Below are positions 1-8,043 of a stretch of 64,000 bases of DNA, in pieces. The DNA is from Gordonia sediminis. GTDB lineage: Bacteria; Actinomycetota; Actinomycetes; Mycobacteriales; Mycobacteriaceae. The stretch spans positions 434,001 to 498,000 of the forward strand of contig RZUM01000002.1 in assembly GCA_004193205.1 (NCBI GenBank). Reading direction: 5' to 3'. The notes under the pieces were generated by a model, which did not search any database, had not been told where the DNA came from, and saw nothing but the letters and a program-made list of their open reading frames with translations. Position numbers and translations under genes: made by a program. Within the stretch, counting starts at the first letter, position 1. Each line of letters begins with the position of its first letter.

Positions 1-547
1 CCACGGCCCGTGCGATGGTGTCGGGCAGCCCCCGCAACGATTCCCGTTCGATCGTGATGACCCCCAGCCATCGGACCAGACCCGAGATCACCGGCATCTG
101 CGCCACCTCGGATTTCGCCACGAAGTGCGCAGGGCTGACCACGGCCAGCGCGAGGATGTCCAGATACGAGATGTGGTTGGCGACGACGAGACCGCGGACC
201 CGGCCCGCGAACGGTCGCCGGTCGTCTATCTGCACCGTGATCCCGAGCGCCGCGAGCAGGCGGTAGGAGGCACGGCGCAGGTACCAGCGGCGGACGATGC
301 GCGGAGCGATCAGGATGACCGGCGCGGCGATCGCCAGCGCGATGGTCATCACGATCAGGCGGGCCACCCGCACCGCGACCAGTACCCGACCGGCCGACCG
401 TGCGAGGTCGTCCTCCCGGCACTGGTCCCCGCACGGACTCCACGGGAACCAGGCATGCCGGGACGGGTGCTGCACCGCGACCGACGACCCGGTCGCGGCC
501 GCCGTGTGCGCGGATGGAGCGTAGTCCGGTGCGACGAGTGCGGTCAT
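1..547 (-). CDS. 1-acylglycerol-3-phosphate acyltransferase-like protein (partial, runs off left edge)
   Basis: The minus-strand frame from an ATG at 545-547 stays open to the window edge, giving the first 182 residues. A hydrophobic segment lies near residues 55-75, followed by the acyltransferase block I motif NHISYLD (the H-x4-D catalytic dyad) and, further on, a VITIERES stretch typical of the PlsC family. The protein therefore probably transfers an acyl group to a lysolipid at the membrane. Its ATG overlaps the stop of the upstream GNAT gene (544-547, ATGA), so the two are translationally coupled. The pair corresponds by order to Rv3026c/Rv3027c. An OlsA-like role in ornithine-lipid synthesis with the GNAT partner as OlsB is an inference; general phosphatidate synthesis is the alternative. 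Confidence 0.85.
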   Translation of the reverse strand, partial: MTALVAPDYAPSAHTAAATGSSVAVQHPSRHAWFPWSPCGDQCREDDLARSAGRVLVAVRVARLIVMTIALAIAAPVILIAPRIVRRWYLRRASYRLLAALGITVQIDDRRPFAGRVRGLVVANHISYLDILALAVVSPAHFVAKSEVAQMPVISGLVRWLGVITIERESLRGLPDTIARAV

Positions 548-1383
548 AGCCCGGCCACCGGTGCGAGGCGTCCGACCGCGGCCCGCATCCGGTCGAGGTA
601 GCGGCTGTTGCCTGCGCGCCGGTCGAGAACCGTGACGAAGTCGCCGACGTCGAACACGGGGTCGATGGCCGGCTCTCCGCAGACCTGCGCGCCCATCCGG
701 AGATAGGCCCGCATCAGCGGCGGTATGGGCGGGTTCTCCGGTGGGTCGATGTGGTCGAGAAGGCGTCCGTCGACGAGCGGGCGGACGTGTGGATAGGCCT
801 GCCACGGCGCGCGGTGACGATCTCGCACGACGTCTCGTACGCCGCGCAGTACGGACCCGCGGGGGCCGGAAAGGTCCAGCGGCACCGACACGCAGCCGAT
901 CAGATAGCGATGATCGCTTGCCTCCAGATAGTGCAGCAGCGCCGCCCACATCAACGCGGTGGTCGATCCCTGACGGTGGTCCGGCGCGACGCAGACCCGC
1001 CCCATTTCCACGGTGGCCGAGCGGATCCCGTCGAGTTCACCGGCATCGAACTCGGTGTCGGTGTACCAGCCGCCGGCCGCGGTGGCGCGGTCGGGCGGGA
1101 GGAGTCGCGCGCAGCCGACGAGCCCGTGGTCGAGGTGACGAACCACGAGGTGATCGCAGTACTCGTCATAGCGGTCGGCATCGCGCTGGGTCGTCGGCTC
1201 CCCGATCGCGTCGGAGAACCCCGGTTCCGCGGCGAAGACCTGGTAGCGGAGATGTTGGACCGCGGCGATATCGGCCGGGTCGTCGGTGAGCTCGACGGAG
1301 AGCGGTCCGGCGATGAGGATTGGCCGGACCCGCGCGCCGGCCGGGAAGGTTCCGATCCCGGCCGGATAGGTCGTCACTGTCAT
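544..1383 (-). CDS. GNAT-fold N-acyltransferase, OlsB-like
   Basis: This 279-residue protein carries an acyltransferase core with YDEYCDHLVV near residue 72 and VEMGRVCVAPDHR near residue 125. The C-terminal block PPLMRAYLRMGAQVCGEP followed by DPVFDVGDFVTVLD is characteristic of the OlsB/hemolysin-like acyl transferases, which acylate the alpha-amino group of ornithine. It sits upstream of and overlaps the lysolipid acyltransferase gene, the arrangement expected for a two-step acylation pathway (amide first, ester second). It is the positional counterpart of Rv3027c. The substrate is inferred and could be another amino-containing acceptor. The start ATG at 1381-1383 lies after a hairpin that separates it from etfA. 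Confidence 0.8.
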   Translation of the reverse strand: MTVTTYPAGIGTFPAGARVRPILIAGPLSVELTDDPADIAAVQHLRYQVFAAEPGFSDAIGEPTTQRDADRYDEYCDHLVVRHLDHGLVGCARLLPPDRATAAGGWYTDTEFDAGELDGIRSATVEMGRVCVAPDHRQGSTTALMWAALLHYLEASDHRYLIGCVSVPLDLSGPRGSVLRGVRDVVRDRHRAPWQAYPHVRPLVDGRLLDHIDPPENPPIPPLMRAYLRMGAQVCGEPAIDPVFDVGDFVTVLDRRAGNSRYLDRMRAAVGRLAPVAGL

Positions 1384-1478
1384 GCACCCGATGACATCCG
1401 GGGCGAACGACCGGGCGGCGACATCGGTGTGTCGTGTCGGTACTGGGTTGGTGAACTCCCCGTCCGGTTCGTGAACGC

Positions 1479-1521
1479 CGATGGCCTCCGGGGTGTCGCG
1501 GGGACACTCCAGAGGCCATCG
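1479..1521 (-). terminator. hairpin downstream of etfA
   Basis: A perfect 10-bp inverted repeat, CGATGGCCTC at 1479-1488 and GAGGCCATCG at 1512-1521, has further pairing inside it (GGGTGTC with GACACTC). It sits about 40 bp after the etfA stop and before the GNAT gene on the same strand, so it probably ends the etfBA transcript. There is no clear T-run, as is common in actinobacteria. Confidence 0.6.
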
Positions 1522-1560
1522 GGATCCCGACGACCACGCCTCAGCGCAGTCGCGTCGAGA

Positions 1561-2517
1561 TCACTTGCGCTTCTTGACCTCTTCGGTCAGCTGCGGGGCG
1601 ACGTTGAACAGGTCGCCGACGACACCGAAGTCGGAGATCTCGAAGATCGGCGCTTCCTCGTCCTTGTTGACGGCGACGATGGTCTTCGAGGTCTGCATGC
1701 CGGCGCGGTGCTGGATCGCACCCGAGATACCGAGGGCGACGTAGAGCTGCGGCGACACGGTCTTGCCGGTCTGGCCGACCTGGAACTGGCCGGGGTAGTA
1801 ACCGGAGTCGACCGCGGCACGCGAGGCACCCACGGCGGCGCCGAGCGAATCGGCGAGTTCCTCGACGACCGAGAACTTCTCGGCGCTGCCGACACCGCGA
1901 CCACCGGAGACGACGATCGACGCCTCGGTGAGCTCGGGGCGATCGCCGCCGACGTTCGGCTCGACCTTGGTGATCTTCACCGCGTTCTCGGCGGTGGCCG
2001 GAACCTCGACGTCGACGCGCTCACCGGCACCGGCCTGCGGCGCGGCCTCGACGCCACCCGGGCGCACCGAGAAGACCGGGGTCTCGCCCTTGGCCTGGGC
2101 CTCGACGGTGAAGGCGCCACCGAAGATCGAGTGGACACCGACTCCGCCGTCCTTGATCTCGATGACGTCGGCGAGCACGCCCGAGCCCAGCCGGACCGCG
2201 AGACGTCCGGCGATCTCCTTGCCGTCGGCGGTCGCCGCGACGACGATGCCGGCCGGTGCGGCCTGCTCGGCGATCGAGGACAGCACGTCGACCTGCGGGC
2301 TGATCAGGTGCGTGGCGGCGTCGGCGGACTCGGCGACGTAGATCTTCTCCGCACCCGCCTCCTTGAGCGCGTCGATGATGCCGTCGGCCGAGCCGGGCTC
2401 GCCGACGACGACCGCGGACGGGGCGCCCAGGGCACGGGCTGCGGTGATGAGCTCACTGGTCACCTTCTTCAGGCCGCCCTCGGCGTCCTGCTCGACCAGC
2501 ACTAGTACTTCTGCCAT
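1561..2517 (-). CDS. etfA: electron transfer flavoprotein subunit alpha
   Basis: The protein (318 residues) is the FAD-binding alpha subunit of ETF, which accepts electrons from acyl-CoA and other flavin dehydrogenases and passes them to ETF:quinone oxidoreductase. The C-terminal half shows the family FAD domain: GGRGVGS, then [19 protein letters not shown] and [15 protein letters not shown], then the [19 protein letters not shown] block. I chose the ATG at 2515-2517 rather than the TTG three codons upstream because AGGAG lies 9 bases before this ATG but directly abuts the TTG. It follows etfB on the same strand after 80 bp and forms the conserved etfBA (fixAB) operon, matching Rv3028c. Confidence 0.97.
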   Translation of the reverse strand: MAEVLVLVEQDAEGGLKKVTSELITAARALGAPSAVVVGEPGSADGIIDALKEAGAEKIYVAESADAATHLISPQVDVLSSIAEQAAPAGIVVAATADGKEIAGRLAVRLGSGVLADVIEIKDGGVGVHSIFGGAFTVEAQAKGETPVFSVRPGGVEAAPQAGAGERVDVEVPATAENAVKITKVEPNVGGDRPELTEASIVVSGGRGVGSAEKFSVVEELADSLGAAVGASRAAVDSGYYPGQFQVGQTGKTVSPQLYVALGISGAIQHRAGMQTSKTIVAVNKDEEAPIFEISDFGVVGDLFNVAPQLTEEVKKRK

Positions 2518-2597
2518 GGTGTTCAACTCCTGAGTGTCTGTGGTGGCCGGACTCCACTGCGGGTCCGGGCCGGTTGGTGTGGTCTCGAGTTCGGGCG

Positions 2598-3383
2598 CTA
2601 GATGATCTTCTGCGACACCAGGTACTCGGCGACCTTCACGCCACCGTCACCCTCATCGGCGACACGCTCACCGGCGGTCTTCGGCGGCTTCGGGGTGGAC
2701 GACACCACCGTGGTGCCGGAGTTCTCCAGCCCCACATCGCTGGGCTCGACGTCGATCTCGGCGAGAGTGAGCACAGCGACTTCCTTCTTCTTGGCGGCCA
2801 TGATGCCCTTGAAGGAGGGGAAGCGGGGCTCGTTGATCTTCTCGTTCACGCTGACGATGGCGGGCAGCTGCGCCTCGATGTGGTAAATGCCGTCGTCGGT
2901 CTCGCGCTCACCCTTGAGGGTCTCACCCTCGACGGTCAGCTTGCGCAGGTGGGTGAGGTGCGGGAGCTCGAGGTACTCGGCGATCATCGCGGGGATCGCC
3001 CCGACGCGGCCATCGGTGGCCTCGTTGCCGGCGATGACCAGCTCGACGCCCTCGACGGTGCCCAGCGCGCGAGCGAGCACGTACGCGGTCTGCACCGCGT
3101 CGGAACCGTGCATGAGGTCGTCCTTGATGTGGATGGCCTTGTCGGCACCCATGGACAGTGCCTTCCGGATGGCCTCGGTCGCCCGTTCGGGGCCGGCGGT
3201 CAGCACAGTGACTTCACCGCCGTCGGCTTCCTTGATCTGCAGGGCCTCCTCGACCGCGCGCTCGTTGATCTCATCGATCACGGCGTCGGCGGCCTCACGA
3301 TCCAGGGTGAAGTCACCGTCGGCGAGCTTGCGCTCGGAATACGTGTCGGGTACCTGCTTGATCAGAACGACAATGTTTGTCAT
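2598..3383 (-). CDS. etfB: electron transfer flavoprotein subunit beta
   Basis: This 261-residue protein begins MTNIVVLIKQVPDTYSER and contains the AMP-binding signature region VIAGNEATDGRVGAIPAMIAEYLELPHLT near residues 108-136, both hallmarks of the ETF beta subunit (FixA family). It forms a heterodimer with EtfA, encoded immediately downstream. The gene is divergent from the methyltransferase of the alpha-glucan operon. A candidate palindromic operator lies 36 bp upstream of the ATG. Two catabolic clusters in this window contain acyl-CoA dehydrogenase-type steps that would feed electrons to this carrier. Confidence 0.97.
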   Translation of the reverse strand: MTNIVVLIKQVPDTYSERKLADGDFTLDREAADAVIDEINERAVEEALQIKEADGGEVTVLTAGPERATEAIRKALSMGADKAIHIKDDLMHGSDAVQTAYVLARALGTVEGVELVIAGNEATDGRVGAIPAMIAEYLELPHLTHLRKLTVEGETLKGERETDDGIYHIEAQLPAIVSVNEKINEPRFPSFKGIMAAKKKEVAVLTLAEIDVEPSDVGLENSGTTVVSSTPKPPKTAGERVADEGDGGVKVAEYLVSQKII

Positions 3384-3418
3384 GGGTCTGCGTCGACCTC
3401 CTGCGTCGGGTTCGGCAC

Positions 3419-3434
3419 CTTACTGGTCGGTAAG
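3419..3434. promoter_or_regulatory. candidate TetR-type operator upstream of etfB
   Basis: The sequence CTTACTGGTCGGTAAG is an inverted repeat with perfect 5-bp arms (CTTAC/GTAAG) around a 6-bp centre. Its form (TTAC-N6-GTAA) resembles sites of TetR-family regulators of fatty-acid oxidation genes in actinobacteria. Its position 36 bp from the etfB ATG fits a control site. No regulator gene is adjacent, so the binding protein is unknown. Confidence 0.5.
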
Positions 3435-3596
3435 TTGCGTTCGGTCTCCCTTACTTTAGCGTCTGCCACCGTTGCGATAAACATCGCCTACCTCACAGAA
3501 CACCCTTGCCCGATCGTTCGATCGCCGCGGACGTCGTGGTCGGGATCGGTCCCGGCGCAGGAATCGGGGCAGCAGACATGCCCTAGTGTCATTCGG

Positions 3597-4376
3597 ATGA
3601 CCGAGCCACAGGAGACGATCGCCGCCGAGCCCGGGCTCGCGCTGACCGGCGAGCGGACCGTCCCGGGTATTCCGGAGGAGAACTACTGGTTCCGGCGCCA
3701 CGAGGTGGCCTACGAACACATCGCGGATCGCTGCGCCGGACGCGACGTGCTCGAAGCGGGGTCGGGCGAGGGTTATGGGGCCGCCATGCTCGCGGCGGTC
3801 GCGCGGTCGGTGACCTGTGTCGACTACGACCAGAGCGCCGTGGACCACACCCGCCGCACCTACCCCGATCTCGTAGTGCACCGGGCCAATCTGATCGACC
3901 TGCCCCTTCCGGACTCCTCGGTCGACGTCGTGGTGAACTTCCAGGTCATCGAACACCTCTGGGATCAGGCCCGATTCATCGACGAGTGCCGACGGGTGTT
4001 GCGGCCCGGGGGCGAACTGTTCATCTCCACGCCGAACCGCATCACCTTCTCCCCCGGCCGCGACACCCCGCTGAATCCGTTTCACACCCGCGAACTCGAT
4101 CCGGCCGAGTTGACCGAGCTGCTCGTCGCCGGCGGATTCGCGGTGTCGACGATGCTGGGTCTGCACCACGCGGCCCGGCTGACACGCCTCGACGTCAAGT
4201 GGGGCGGTTCGATCATCGACGCGCAGATCGGTCGCGCGCTCGCGGGCGAGCCCTGGCCCGACGATCTCGCCGCCGATGTCGCGGCGATCACCACCGACGA
4301 CTTCACGATCCGCCCCGACGACGACACCGCGCTCGACGCGTGTCTCGATCTGCTCGCGATCGCCACACGCCCCTGA
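3597..4376 (+). CDS. class I SAM-dependent methyltransferase (Rv3030-like)
   Basis: This 259-residue protein has the Rossmann-type SAM-binding motif I DVLEAGSGEGYGAAML near residues 45-60. Later come SVDVVVNFQVIEHLWD and LRPGGELFISTPNR, the usual motifs IV-VI of class I methyltransferases. The open frame extends about 1 kb further upstream but that part only shadows etfB on the other strand; the ATG at 3597 matches the family N-terminus. It heads a three-gene operon with a GH57 enzyme and a GT4 glycosyltransferase, the order of Rv3030-Rv3032. By that context it may methylate glucose units of a methylglucose lipopolysaccharide or a related glucan; the acceptor is not shown by the sequence. Confidence 0.9.
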   Translation: MTEPQETIAAEPGLALTGERTVPGIPEENYWFRRHEVAYEHIADRCAGRDVLEAGSGEGYGAAMLAAVARSVTCVDYDQSAVDHTRRTYPDLVVHRANLIDLPLPDSSVDVVVNFQVIEHLWDQARFIDECRRVLRPGGELFISTPNRITFSPGRDTPLNPFHTRELDPAELTELLVAGGFAVSTMLGLHHAARLTRLDVKWGGSIIDAQIGRALAGEPWPDDLAADVAAITTDDFTIRPDDDTALDACLDLLAIATRP

Positions 4377-4393
4377 CCGACGGCCCGCCACCT

Positions 4394-5950
4394 GTGACCC
4401 GCTCAGCTCGATCCGACGTACCCGGACAGTTCACCCTCGTCCTGCATTCCCACCTGCCGTGGCTGGCCAACCACGGCCGATGGCCCGTCGGCGAGGAATG
4501 GCTCTATCAGTCGTGGGCCGGCGCCTACCTGCCGCTGTTCGCGATGCTGCGCCGCCTGGCGGACGACGGCCTGACCGATCAGCTGTCGCTGGGCATCACC
4601 CCGGTGCTCGCCGCCCAACTCGACGATCCGCACTGCACCTCGTCGATGTACGAATGGCTCGCCGACTGGCGACTGCGCGCCGTCGAGGCGGCGGCCGACC
4701 GCGACCCGGTCCGCCGCGAGCTGGGCCATCGCGAACACCGTGCGGCAACCGCGGCCCTCGCCGACTTCGAGACGCAGTGGCGACACGGCGGGAGCCCACA
4801 GATCCGCATGCTCGCCACGTCCGGGGTCGTCGAGATCCTCGGCGGTCCGCTCGCCCATCCCTTCGCTCCCCTGCTCGCCCCCCGCCTCCGACGGTTCTCG
4901 CTGGGCGAGGGACTCGCCGACGCCCACACCCGGTGGGGTATCGATCCGACCGGGATCTGGGCCCCCGAATGCGCCTTCGCCCCCGGGATGGAGGCCGAGT
5001 ACACCCGTGCCGGCGTCGGCCATTTCATGGTCGACGGCCCCACCCTGCACGGGGATACGGCGCTGGGGCGCACGGTCGGAGACACCGACGTCGTCGCCTT
5101 CGGCCGGGATCTGGTCGTCAGCTACCGGGTGTGGTCGCCGAAATCGGGTTATCCCGGACACGCCGCCTACCGCGACTTCCACACCTACGACCACGTCACC
5201 GGCCTCAAACCCGCCCGCGTCACCGCACGCCGCGTCCCGTCGGCGGACAAGAAGCCCTACGAACCGCACCGGGCCGACGCGGTGATCGATCGGCACGTCG
5301 AGGATTTCGTCGAGCACGTACGGCGCCGCCTCATCGCCGAATCCGCACGTCAGGGGCGGCCCGCTCTCGTCGTCGCCGCCTTCGACACCGAGTTGTTCGG
5401 ACACTGGTGGCACGAGGGGCCGATCTGGCTCGAACGTGTGCTGCGTCGCTTACCCGAGGCCGGGATACGGATCGGCACCCTGGCGTCGGCGAGACGTGAC
5501 GGGTTCGTCGGGGACGCGGTCGACCTGCCGGCGTCGTCGTGGGGGTCGGGCAAGGACTGGCGGGTGTGGAACGGTCCGCAGGTCGAGCATCTGGTCCGGC
5601 TCAACGCGGAGGTCACCGAGACCGCGCTGGCCACGATCGACAAGCTGCTGGCTTCGGCCCGGGGCCGAAATCGGGTTGCCGATCAGATCCTCCGGGAGAC
5701 GCTGCTGACCGTGGCGTCGGACTGGCCGTTCATGGTCTCCAAGGACACCGCGGCGAACTACGCTGTGGAGCGGGCGCACAAACACGCACATGCGGCACGG
5801 GAGATCTGTGATGCGTCGCTGCGCGGCCGTGGAGAGCGCGCGGCCACGCTCGCGGACAACTGGTCGCGCGCCGACAACCTGTTCGGCGGGCTCGACGCGC
5901 GACGCCTGCCCGGTCCGCACCGACGCACGACCACGGGGGTGGGTGGATGA
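4394..5950 (+). CDS. glycoside hydrolase family 57 protein, 1,4-alpha-glucan branching enzyme-like
   Basis: The 518-residue protein starts with the GH57 N-terminal motif LVLHSHLPWLANHGRW. The expected nucleophile is Glu192 in IWAPECAF, and the acid/base Asp331 lies in AAFDTELFGHWWHEGP, so both catalytic residues are present. Family members of this type form alpha-1,6 branches on alpha-1,4-glucans. Length is close to that of Rv3031 (about 526). The GTG at 4394 was chosen because it lies 17 bp after the methyltransferase stop and directly precedes the conserved region; the frame is open further upstream only as a shadow. Its stop overlaps the next start (ATGA, 5947-5950), showing coupling with the glucosyltransferase. 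Confidence 0.92.
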   Translation: MTRSARSDVPGQFTLVLHSHLPWLANHGRWPVGEEWLYQSWAGAYLPLFAMLRRLADDGLTDQLSLGITPVLAAQLDDPHCTSSMYEWLADWRLRAVEAAADRDPVRRELGHREHRAATAALADFETQWRHGGSPQIRMLATSGVVEILGGPLAHPFAPLLAPRLRRFSLGEGLADAHTRWGIDPTGIWAPECAFAPGMEAEYTRAGVGHFMVDGPTLHGDTALGRTVGDTDVVAFGRDLVVSYRVWSPKSGYPGHAAYRDFHTYDHVTGLKPARVTARRVPSADKKPYEPHRADAVIDRHVEDFVEHVRRRLIAESARQGRPALVVAAFDTELFGHWWHEGPIWLERVLRRLPEAGIRIGTLASARRDGFVGDAVDLPASSWGSGKDWRVWNGPQVEHLVRLNAEVTETALATIDKLLASARGRNRVADQILRETLLTVASDWPFMVSKDTAANYAVERAHKHAHAAREICDASLRGRGERAATLADNWSRADNLFGGLDARRLPGPHRRTTTGVGG

Positions 5951-7200
5951 GGGTCCTGATGCTCTCCTGGGAGTATCCGCCCGTCGTCGTCGGCGGACTC
6001 GGCCGCCACGTGCACCATCTGGCCACCGAACTGGCCGCCGCGGGCCACGACGTCACGGTGTTGACCCGGCGGCCGACCGGCACCGACGCGCTCACCCACC
6101 CGACCACCGACACACGCGTCGACGGCGTGCGCATCGTCGCGGTCGCCGAGGACCCTCCGGCGTTCGGGTTCGCCGCCGACATGATGCCCTGGACCCTGGC
6201 GATGGGCCACTCCTTCATCCGTGCAGGTCTGAAACTGCTTGGAAGCGAAGAAGATTCGCCGGAGGTTGTGCACGCCCACGACTGGCTCGTCGCGCACCCG
6301 GCGATCGCGCTGGCCGAGTTCTTCGACGTCCCACTGGTGTCCACCATCCACGCGACCGAGGCCGGACGGCACAGCGGATGGGTCAGCGGCCGCATCAACC
6401 GACAGGTTCACTCCGTGGAGTGGTGGCTGGCGAACGAATCGGATTCGCTCATCACCTGTTCGGCCTCCATGCGCGACGAGGTCACCCGGCTGTTCGGACC
6501 CGATCTCTGCGACGTCTCGGTCATCCACAACGGGATCGACATGGTGAACTGGCCGTTCGCGCCTCGGCAACCTCCCGTCGGCCCCGCCGAACTTCTGTTC
6601 GCCGGGCGGCTGGAATACGAGAAGGGCCTGCAGGATCTGCTGGCCGCGCTCCCCCGCATCCGACGCACCCACCCCGGCACGACCCTCACCGTCGCCGGCA
6701 TGGGAACGCAGTTGGATTGGCTGCGCGAGGAGGCCAGGCGCCACCGGGTGAGCCGGGCCGTGCGTTTCCTCGGGGCCGTCGACCACGACGGGCTCGTCGC
6801 GCTGATGCACCGCTGCGCCGCGATCGTGTTGCCCAGCCGCTACGAACCGTTCGGGATCGTCGCACTCGAGGCCGCCGCGACCGGCGCACCGCTGGTGGTG
6901 TCCACCGTTGGCGGCCTGGGCGAGGCGGTGACCGATCCGGACTCGGGACTCACCTTCGAACCCGGCGACGTCGCGGGTCTCGCAGCGGCCGTACGGGCCA
7001 CCCTCGACGACGCGTCGTCGGCGGCCGGGCGGGCTCGGCGTGCGCGGGAACGACTCACCGAGGAGTTCTCCTGGACCGAGGTGGCGCAGCGGACCGCCGG
7101 CGTGTACCTGGCGGCGAAACGTCGCGTCCGTCATCCCATCGGCCGCCCGGACATCCCGCAGCGGCCCCTACCCGAGCGTGATCCGGGTCAGCCCGCCTGA
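5947..7200 (+). CDS. GT4-family glycosyltransferase (Rv3032-like alpha-1,4-glucosyltransferase)
   Basis: This 417-residue GT-B protein has an N-terminal acceptor domain starting with SWEYPPVVVGGLGRHVHHL. The C-terminal donor domain contains the GT4 E-x7-E motif in SRYEPFGIVALEAAATGAPL near residues 298-317. The closest positional counterpart, Rv3032, elongates alpha-1,4-glucan for methylglucose lipopolysaccharide and glycogen. Overlap with the GH57 gene suggests the elongating and branching enzymes are made together. Its 3' end overlaps the convergent acyltransferase gene by 13 bp. Confidence 0.93.
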   Translation: MRVLMLSWEYPPVVVGGLGRHVHHLATELAAAGHDVTVLTRRPTGTDALTHPTTDTRVDGVRIVAVAEDPPAFGFAADMMPWTLAMGHSFIRAGLKLLGSEEDSPEVVHAHDWLVAHPAIALAEFFDVPLVSTIHATEAGRHSGWVSGRINRQVHSVEWWLANESDSLITCSASMRDEVTRLFGPDLCDVSVIHNGIDMVNWPFAPRQPPVGPAELLFAGRLEYEKGLQDLLAALPRIRRTHPGTTLTVAGMGTQLDWLREEARRHRVSRAVRFLGAVDHDGLVALMHRCAAIVLPSRYEPFGIVALEAAATGAPLVVSTVGGLGEAVTDPDSGLTFEPGDVAGLAAAVRATLDDASSAAGRARRARERLTEEFSWTEVAQRTAGVYLAAKRRVRHPIGRPDIPQRPLPERDPGQPA

Positions 7201-7934
7201 CCGGGAGCCTTCTTGCGTTCGATGTCGGCGAGCGCACGTTCGAGTTCGGCGCGCTCCGCCGCGTTCGCGGCCCACGCGTCCTTGCGGTTGCGCACCACGC
7301 GTGCCGGCGCGCCGACCGCGATCGAATAATCCGGGATCTCACCCTTGACCACCGCGTGTGAACCGAGGACACAGCCCCGCCCGACGATGGTGTTGCGCAG
7401 GACGGACACCTTGGCCGCGACCCAGGTGTCCGGGCCGATCCGCACCGGTCCCTTGACGATGCCCTGATCCTTGATCGGCAGCGTGATGTCGTCCATCCGG
7501 TGATCGAAGTCGACGATGTAGCACCAATCCGCGATCAGGACCGATCCACCGATTTCGAGGTCGAGGTAGGAGTTGATCACGTTATTACAGCCGAAAACCG
7601 TCTTGTCGCCGATCTTGAGGCTGCCCTCGTGGCATCGGATCGAGTTGCCGTCGCCGATGTGCACCCATCGGCCGATCTCCATCCGCGCCATTTCCGGCGT
7701 CGCATGGATCTCGACGTTGCGGCCCAGGAAGACCATGCCGCGCAACACGATGTGCGGATTGGCCAGGCGGAAGCGGGCAAGGCGGTAATAGCGGACCAGA
7801 TACCAGGGGGTGTAGGCGCGGTTGCGCCGTACCCATCGCAGCGACTCGAGGGTGAGGAACCGGACCTGCGCCGGATCCCGCCGACGACCCGCCCGCCATC
7901 GGGAGCGGTACGAGGCGTTCCACATCGTGGTCAT
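7188..7934 (-). CDS. left-handed beta-helix (hexapeptide) acyltransferase, Rv3034c-like
   Basis: The 248-residue protein has an N-terminal helical part followed by repeated hexapeptide turns, for example IGRWVHIGDGNSIRC, IGGSVLIADWCYIVDFDH and IGPDTWVAAKVSVLRN. It ends with the family-typical IPDYSIAVGAPARVVRNRK. Proteins of this fold acetylate or acylate sugars using CoA donors. The ATG at 7932-7934 is preferred; the frame continues upstream but into the promoter region of the lipoprotein gene. By location it could acylate the glucan made by the preceding operon, as proposed for the mycobacterial locus, but this is inference. Confidence 0.88.
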   Translation of the reverse strand: MTTMWNASYRSRWRAGRRRDPAQVRFLTLESLRWVRRNRAYTPWYLVRYYRLARFRLANPHIVLRGMVFLGRNVEIHATPEMARMEIGRWVHIGDGNSIRCHEGSLKIGDKTVFGCNNVINSYLDLEIGGSVLIADWCYIVDFDHRMDDITLPIKDQGIVKGPVRIGPDTWVAAKVSVLRNTIVGRGCVLGSHAVVKGEIPDYSIAVGAPARVVRNRKDAWAANAAERAELERALADIERKKAPGQAG

Positions 7935-8043
7935 GACGACAAACCCTAATCGACCCGAAATCGCGGCACGATAGGCTCTGAGACCGGCACGTCGACCGAC
8001 GGGCACACCGACGGGACAGAACGCGAAACCGGACAGGAGAAGG

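Noticed and set aside
751-2505. Long plus-strand open frame (584 codons) opposite the GNAT and etfA genes
   Set aside because: It is antisense to two well-supported genes and its composition is the Asp/Arg/Gly/Val-rich pattern of a shadow frame; no motif.
2574-3596. Upstream extension of the methyltransferase frame
   Set aside because: This part only mirrors etfB on the other strand; the methyltransferase family starts at the ATG at 3597.
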